From: Chara braunii
Lineage: Eukaryota; Streptophyta; Charophyceae; Charales; Characeae
DNA length: 50,254 nt
Direction: 5' to 3'
Assembly: GCA_003427395.1 (NCBI GenBank)
Contig: BFEA01000395.1
Location: 1,451,048-1,501,301 of the forward strand
Shown: piece by piece, positions 45,151-50,254 of the stretch
How the letters are laid out: every line of letters begins with the position of its first letter
How positions within the stretch are numbered: position 1 is the first letter of the stretch
Translations under genes and position numbers: made by a program
The notes under the pieces: model-generated
What the model was told of the DNA's origin: nothing
The model's database searches: none
Seen by the model: the letters and a program-made list of their open reading frames with translations, nothing else

Positions 45151-45769
45151 CCCTTTTCCGCTTCACTTTTCTGCTGGATGCAGTTTCTGATCGGCTCTAT
45201 GATTCTCTGGGACTTCTACCCGAACATTCCTGCCCTTTCACTTTTTCTTCTGGTTTGGGGCATTGAAACTGAAACGGCACTTTTTTTTTTCTTCCAACTA
45301 ACCTATTTAGGTTTGTACTCCACAGTCGTCTGCCGATTTCCCCATTCGTAAGATATAAACGCCGGCATTTGCGTAAACATTTTTCAGACTGCACTCACCG
45401 CTCTTTTCGATGGTATTCCGACTGAATCGCCAGAAATTTGGGGAACAACTTGCAAGTGAGAGGCCGAAGCAAAAATCTGACTGTCGGATCTCAACCCCAG
45501 ATTTGACGAAATTCCTTGGCGAAAGTGTAGAGGATCTCGGGCTTCTAAAATGAAGAACTACTTTCCAGGACCTGAACAAGCTCCCTCAGCTGACACCTCA
45601 GTTTTGTCCCTCCCTGACGCCTAGTCCTGCGGAAATAAGAAAATCCACTGTCTCCTGTGGAGTACCGTTTTCTGCCGAAAACTTCCCCAAAGAGGAAATG
45701 TGGAGTACCACCTATTTATGACCTACCGTTCACTACTCCTAAGCCTATCCAGGGGACCTGTGCAAGCCA

Positions 45770-45870
45770 TGGTTTTAGGAAATGTACGGGCCACTACAGG
45801 ATCCGACTAGAAATGTTCTACTCTATTTTTTGCCACGGCCGGTAGCTGGGCCAAGTACTGATGGTTTAAG
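45770..45870. mobile_element. Small TIR-family element, copy 3 (partial)
   Basis: It shares GGTTTTAGGAAATGTACGGG, ATCCGACTAGAAATGTT and the right end AAGTACTGATGGTTTAAG with copy 1, but its left end is missing and an internal block is deleted. Confidence 0.6.
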
Positions 45871-46765
45871 TTTAGTCCCTTGGGCAGTATCGTGCTTTCA
45901 GATTTTTTTTTTAAATTTTATTTCTTTTTTCAACTCAAAGTTCAAATTTCAATCCGAAGTTCAATCAGAGGCCGGGGACCTCTACAGTACTCCTGGGGCA
46001 AGGTCCCACTAGCAACCGGATAGGATAGAAACGAGTTTGTGGGGCAGCTGAGTGACCCAAATCCTGCTGTGCAGTACTCGTGATCCCACGGTCAGTATTT
46101 TACATGTATTACCCGAAAAAGTAAGGAGATCTTTGTTCCCCTTGTCCTCTCCTTAACACTGGGCATGCCCGTGCAAAGAAAGCTTCCCGCCAGAATTTTT
46201 TCAATAGGTTAGGGGTGTGGCCAACCCCAAAAGAGGGTGGGGTCGGCCATAGGCCCACTGGATAGAAGATTTTCAGTATTTTACTTGCTGTTGTGCACTT
46301 ATCTCATTGGGTGGAGCCCTCCTTCAATGACAGAGTATATGGAGGGTGTCAGGATCACTGCTGACAGAAGTCGAGTTTATTCCAGAAAAATGTGGCGGTT
46401 ACTTTGTTCACTGTTGATGCAACCACCACCATCAGATCATTTGTGATCTGATGGCTGGGAAGCATTCTGCCGAGATTTCTGGTGGGAGGTCTCTGTTTTT
46501 TTTTTTTTTTTTTGCCTTTCTCCTGTTTTCTAAGGCCAGAAATTCGTAGTGAACCTGTCAGCCCGCTGCCACTCAGTGTCACACTGGATCGGCCACACTC
46601 CTATCTGACTGCCAATGGGACCTCGCCCCTGGATACCTTGTTACTGGAAACATCATCCAGCTTAGCTTACAGGCATAACCTGCGGGTCCTTCCCAGCCCA
46701 GCACCTCGGAGCCTGCATCCCACACCCCTACTGCTCATTCTACCACACTATCTACTGTTGTGCAA
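45871..46765. other. No gene seen; one hairpin
   Basis: No coding similarity recognised. A perfect 11-bp stem, CCATCAGATCA-TTTG-TGATCTGATGG, lies at 46429-46454, followed by a poly-T tract (46495-46514) that could mark the tail of another minus-strand retro-insertion. Confidence 0.4.
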
Positions 46766-46964
46766 CCGTCTCTTACGCGTACTTGCCAGTACTGTCAGAT
46801 TTAAATGTAGCTGTACTTTACATATTTGCTATTATTAATACTAGCTAAGTGCGGGCTACGCCCGCCGTCTCTTACGCGTACTTGCCAGTACTGTCAGATT
46901 TAAATGTAGCTGTGATTTACATATTTGCTATTATTAATACTAGCTAAGTGCGGGCTACGCCCGC
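46766..46964 (-). mobile_element. Helitron-like 3' terminus, 99-bp tandem duplicate
   Basis: Two almost identical 99-bp units (46766-46864 and 46865-46963) each contain CTAG (46841-46844 and 46940-46943) next to a hairpin GCGGGCTACGCCCGC (46851-46865 and 46950-46964). Read on the minus strand, the order is hairpin, about six bases, CTAG, then T, which is the canonical Helitron 3' end (hairpin then CTRR, inserted 5' of T). The element body would extend rightward. No Rep/helicase gene is seen, so it would be non-autonomous. Confidence 0.55.
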
Positions 46965-47167
46965 CGAAATAACAAATGCAGTGGGTGCTGCGAAACTTCG
47001 AAATATTAAATGTAGCTGTCAGATATTTTGGACCAGTATAACATTTCTGCTGCGAAACTTCAAAAACGCACTATTTCTGTAATTACCCCTTTTTTAATTC
47101 ATAGTCTACGAAATTGAGTTTTGTCTCCCTCGTAAACCAAATGAAAACTAACTTTTTGTGATGTACA

Positions 47168-47171
<4 letters not shown>
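46965..47171. other. AT-rich sequence right of the Helitron-like end
   Basis: Non-coding. TGCTGCGAAACTTC occurs twice (about 46987 and 47052). GAAAACTAACTTTTTGTGAT at about 47142 is repeated near 48941. Confidence 0.45.
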
Positions 47172-47202
<31 letters not shown>

Positions 47203-47350
47203 CTTCTTCTTCTCTCTTCTTCTCCTTCTTCTTCTTCTTCTTCTTCTTCTTCTTCTCTCTTCTTCTCCTTCTTCTCCTTCTTCTTCTCTCTTCTTCTCTC
47301 TTCTTCTCTCTTCTTCTCTATTTTTCTTCTTCTTCTTTTTTTTTTTTTTA
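47172..47350 (+). repeat. (TTC)n/(TCTCTTCT)n microsatellite
   Basis: TTC repeats with TCTC and TCC interruptions, ending in poly-T. It abuts the nested inverted repeat that begins at 47356. Confidence 0.95.
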
Positions 47351-47529
47351 TGAAATAACTCCGCGGGTGACCGCTGCACAGTTTCAAATTCGCAGGAATA
47401 ACAGTCCACTCCAAGCTTGGGTGAAGACAAGTTCGAAACTCCAAGCTTGGGCGAAGACAAGTTCGAAACTGCAAGGAAAAATGCGTTCGACGGCCTACCG
47501 GAAACGCAGAGGGGCCCAACGAGATACAG

Positions 47530-47575
47530 GGAGTGAATCTTTGCTAGAACATGGAAAGATACAGCGCCATGATTT
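47530..47575 (+). repeat. Dispersed GAACATGGAAAGATAC repeat, copy 2
   Basis: GAGTGAATCTTTGCTAGAAC then ATGGAAAGATACAGCGCCAT. It is in direct orientation relative to the 38284 copy. Confidence 0.75.
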
Positions 47576-47633
47576 TTGTCTTGTGTGCGAAGGGGATACA
47601 GGGGCCCAACGAGATACACGGGCTGACAACAAC

Positions 47634-47703
47634 CTATGCGTGTCATCCTTGGGGCCTCGTGGCGGTGCATCTTTCCATGTTCTAGTGGAAGATTCACTCT
47701 CAT
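47634..47703 (-). repeat. GAACATGGAAAGAT repeat, copy 3, fused to a U6-like 3' part
   Basis: On the minus strand the repeat (47703-47662) runs into GGCCCC then AAGGATGACACGCATA (47656-47635). That last block is identical to the central part of U6 (GGCCCCTGCGCAAGGATGACACGCA) with the TGCGC deleted. It may be a heavily rearranged U6 pseudogene, or chance plus recombination with the nearby U6 at 48136. Confidence 0.45.
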
Positions 47704-48074
47704 TTTTTATTTTTTTTTCAAGCACTGTCGCGTGGCTGGCCACTGCCGCGACGCCTCGGCCACATCCGAGGTAAAAAAAAGGAAAAAAAAGAAAAGAAAG
47801 AGAGAGCATCCCATCGCGTGGCTGGGCCACGGCCGCGATGCCTCGGCCACGGCTGAGATTTAAAAAAAATAATAATAATAATGCAATTTCGAACTTGTCT
47901 TCGCCCAAGCTTGGAGTTTCGAACTTGTCTTCGCCCAAGCTTGGAGTGGACTGTTATTCCTGCGAATTCGAAACTGTGCAGCGGTCACCCGCAGAGTTGT
48001 CTCTTTTTTTATGTCTGCGCCTTGAGCCATCCCTCTATCCCGGCAGTGGTACGAGAACCGCCAGAATTGAGGGC

Positions 48075-48135
48075 TCTTCTTCTTCTTTTCTTCTTCTTCT
48101 TCTTCTTCTTCTTCTTCTTCTTCTTCTTCTTCTTT
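48075..48135 (+). repeat. (TTC)n microsatellite
   Basis: About 60 bases of TTC, directly 3' (on the minus strand) of the U6 copy, so it occupies the place of an A-rich tail. Confidence 0.95.
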
Positions 48136-48251
48136 AATTTGAAGTTGGACCATTTCTCGATTTATGCGTGTCATCCTTTTTTTTTCGCAGGGGCCATGCG
48201 AATCTTCCTTCTCTGTATCATTCCATTTTTAACGGATGTCCCGAAGGACAC
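48136..48251 (-). pseudogene. U6 snRNA pseudogene, second copy
   Basis: On the minus strand: GTGTCCTTCGGGACATCCG (5' stem-loop), ATACAGAGAAG (ACAGAGA box), ATTCGCATGGCCCCTGCG, then a run of nine A before GGATGACACGCATAAATCGA and GAAATGGTCC. The order and length are those of U6, but the AGC box reads CGC. The C/AA at the ISL is replaced by the A-run, which would disturb the internal stem-loop. The tail is GAA-rich. A LINE 3' end starts 11 bases from its 5' end. Confidence 0.85.
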
Positions 48252-48262
48252 ATGTTACATCT

Positions 48263-49020
48263 TCTTTTTTTTTTTTTTTTTTTAAACACCCCCTACAGTG
48301 TTAGTGGTGCTGGTAAGAGCAGACACCGCTACCACCTGGGGAGCGGCTCCATCTATTGGTGGGGAGCAACACCTGCTGGAAACCGGGTCCAGCGTCCCAT
48401 AAGCATATCAAAACAGGGAATGTGGGGGTTCCTGCCAGCATTGATTACCCTGGAGTCCAGGGGATTGACTGAGCAGGATAATGGAGGGAGGGGGGATCCT
48501 CTTCACCATGAAGCCGGCGCCTGATACCTGCTGTTGCATACTAGTTCCTCTCTCCCCCCGCTAGTGATTACTCTGAATTCCACAGTATGGCGAAGTAGGA
48601 CACCTCGTTCCCCTTTTTGTAAGGTTGTAAGTTAATGAGATAGCGCTTGCTGGGAGCCGGGCCCAGCGGCTGCGTGCGCTAAGTAGGTGATGTAGATGAT
48701 GGTGCTGCTGCAGGCGATGCCAAAGCTGATGATGACCGCTGATCTCTGAGCTCCTTACTCCTGCCCGAACCATCTCATATCTACGATTGCTGTGGCTGCA
48801 GGGGGGAACATATCAGGAAAGTCCCCTGGACTCCTCATTGGGATCTCCGGGTTGACTTGCAGCCATTCGTGAAACTGAAGTTTGCTGTTTTTGGTGAATT
48901 CGTTGCTTTCCTTTTCATCCCCTCTTTCTTATTATTCTTAAAGAAAACTAACTTTTTTGTGACGTAAATAGAATATCTTGTGGATGTTTTTTTTTTTTTT
49001 TTTTTTTTTAATATCTTGTG
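48263..49020 (-). mobile_element. Truncated LINE-C-family 3' end with candidate TSD
   Basis: Poly-T (about 48265-48284) is followed by the LINE-C 3'-UTR words CTCCATCTATTGGTGGGGAG, GGGTCCAGCGTCCCATAAG, CCTGCCAGCATTGATTACCC and GGCGCCTGATACC. Further in, the minus strand at about 48890-48764 encodes the ORF2 tail residues P-M-R-S-P-G-D-F-P-D-M-F-P, then, after a frameshift, V-D-M-R-W-F-G. CATGTTACATCT at 48251-48262 and 49021-49032 is a perfect 12-bp candidate target-site duplication. The last ~100 bases include another poly-T (48988-49009). Confidence 0.75.
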
Positions 49021-49032
49021 CATGTTACATCT

Positions 49033-50254
49033 ATACTCAAGAATATTTGCCTCGCTCCATCTCGATTTTCGAGAAGGATAGAGAGTTGTCAGACTCTCCG
49101 AATGCAACATTTCCCTGTCCTTGATCCACCTACTCAAGACTCCCGACTCTTGAACGAAGCAATGCTCTTCTTCTTATTCCCCTATTTGTTTCAGCACAAA
49201 ACGAAGAAAAAAGAAAAAGAAAAAACAAATGCTGTCTCCCAACACGCGGCGGACTCTTGAAAATTGAGGCTGCACGAAAGGTCCTTCGATTTCCATGAGT
49301 GCTGTAGGATGATTCTCAGAAACGATGAGAGTGCTCATGAAGGGATGGATCTGATAACTGTTGATCAAAGTTTCGAGAGTGGAGACATCAAGATTCAAGA
49401 GAAAGAGGAGCCGCATTCTTCCACTCTCGAGAACAGCAAAATCGAGTAGTGAAGAGAGGCCCAGTCGTCAGTTTTGGGGCAAAAGGGATTGTAACTGAAA
49501 TTTCCTTAAAACTGACATTTTTTTCTAAATTCAAGAAATTGAGCGTACAGCTAGGCTACCAGCCGGGCCGCCCGGGTCACCCTATTTTCCGGGGCTCCCC
49601 GGCCGTGCAAGGACTAAAGAAGGTCCCAGTCAAAAAAAAAAAAAAAAAANAACTATGTTACGCAGAAAAATAAACTGAACAACTTTTGCCTGAGGGTCAC
49701 ATTGAAATTCTTTACCAAATTTAAAATAAAATTTAAATTAGTAAATAATTTTTATTTTTTTATTTCTTTTTGAACCGGCTGGGCAAGTGGACCTGGGCCA
49801 CTCTGGTAGTCTAGGCGTACGGAAAAAAGAACAGTATTTTTTTAGCGTTTTTTTAACTTTTTTTGTCCCAATGATGTTGGACCATCTGATGGTCGGGCGT
49901 CGTGACAAAGCCCGATGATCGGATGTACCTCAATTTTGTTTCATTTTTTTCGGAGCCTCGGATGTACTTCGAGATTTTTTGACGGTACTTTATGTTGAGA
50001 TACATCAGATAGTCAAAGTGAGATAATCACTTTCTCACCCAATGAGCAATGAAATTTTGACTAAAGTCCACTTTCATGAATTTAGCAAAAAAATGCCAGT
50101 TTTAACGAAATGCTATGTAACCCCAGTGGCCGCGGTCGAAATCGGCCCACTGCAGCCAAGGGGAGGGGGCTCCTGCCAATGGGGGTCGGGATTCCGGCGG
50201 CAGGACCCGGGCCCCACACCCCCATCATGAAAAAAAAAAAAAAAAAAAAAAAAA
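49033..50254. other. No gene seen; poly-A-ended sequences
   Basis: No coding domain recognised. Two poly-A runs (49634-49649, next to an ambiguous base at 49650, and the terminal 50229-50254) follow GC-rich stretches with CCGGG words, suggesting the tails of two further short retro-insertions. The region 49690-50090 is AT-rich. Confidence 0.4.

Larger units (their letters stand above)
47356..48000. mobile_element. Nested inverted-repeat element with ~118-bp arms
   Basis: The left arm 47356-47473 and right arm 47882-48000 are inverted copies at roughly 95% identity. Each contains two tandem copies of CCAAGCTTGGGCGAAGACAA and also CGGGTGACCGCTGCACAG. Within the ~410-bp interior, GGGCCCAACGAGATACA occurs twice directly (47512 and 47602). 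The GAACATGGAAAGATAC repeat occurs once in each orientation. Two CGCGTGGCTGG-CCAC-GCCGCGA blocks lie at about 47729 and 47815. No transposase frame is present. (TTC)n tracts flank both sides. Confidence 0.75.

Overview
This window looks like repeat-dense nuclear DNA of a green plant or streptophyte alga. A charophyte such as Chara would fit, but that is inference. The evidence is two U6 snRNA pseudogenes of plant type, a fragment of a plastid rpoC2 gene, LINEs with an endonuclease, reverse transcriptase and zf-RVT layout, and a Ty3-type LTR retrotransposon with a chromodomain-like end. I see no bacterial operons, no intact tRNA or rRNA gene and no CRISPR array. A 590-base assembly gap lies at 37591-38180.

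Layout. 1-10250: plus-strand LINE remains. These are the 3' end of one copy (1-716), a nearly complete but broken ORF2 (LINE-A, 1741-6320), a 3' half (LINE-B, about 7195-8569) and a second 3' end of the LINE-A family (9360-10248). 10961-11469 (-) is the only recognisable host-gene exon, a GXWXG/DUF4334 protein, with a plastid rpoC2 insertion directly upstream. 11770-15985 holds a fold-back element, a U6 retropseudogene, a short LINE 3' end, an antisense LTR fragment and large microsatellites.

15988-30224 is one 14.2-kb Ty3 chromovirus-like element (5' LTR, PBS, gag, protease, RT, RNase H, integrase, chromodomain-like tail, PPT, 3' LTR). It was opened by a minus-strand LINE (LINE-C, 17212 to about 23220) that landed in its leader. 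Every ORF in both is broken by stops and frameshifts.

30400-31005 (-) is an unidentified 201-codon ORF. 31006-41000 has no convincing gene but holds a 30-bp minisatellite, a large terminal-inverted-repeat candidate containing the gap, and a block of complex tandem duplications. 41160-50254 is a mosaic of hairpins, small TIR elements, a ~200-bp tandem array split by a LINE end, further truncated LINE ends, a Helitron-like terminus duplicated in tandem, a nested fold-back element and a second U6 copy.

How the parts relate. The LINEs form at least two families. The C family supplies most of the short 3' ends scattered here, several with target-site duplications. The U6 copy at 13482 has an A-rich tail and target-site duplication, as expected if LINE machinery moved it. 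The window mainly records retrotransposition, nesting and decay; I did not find an intact, clearly functional new system.
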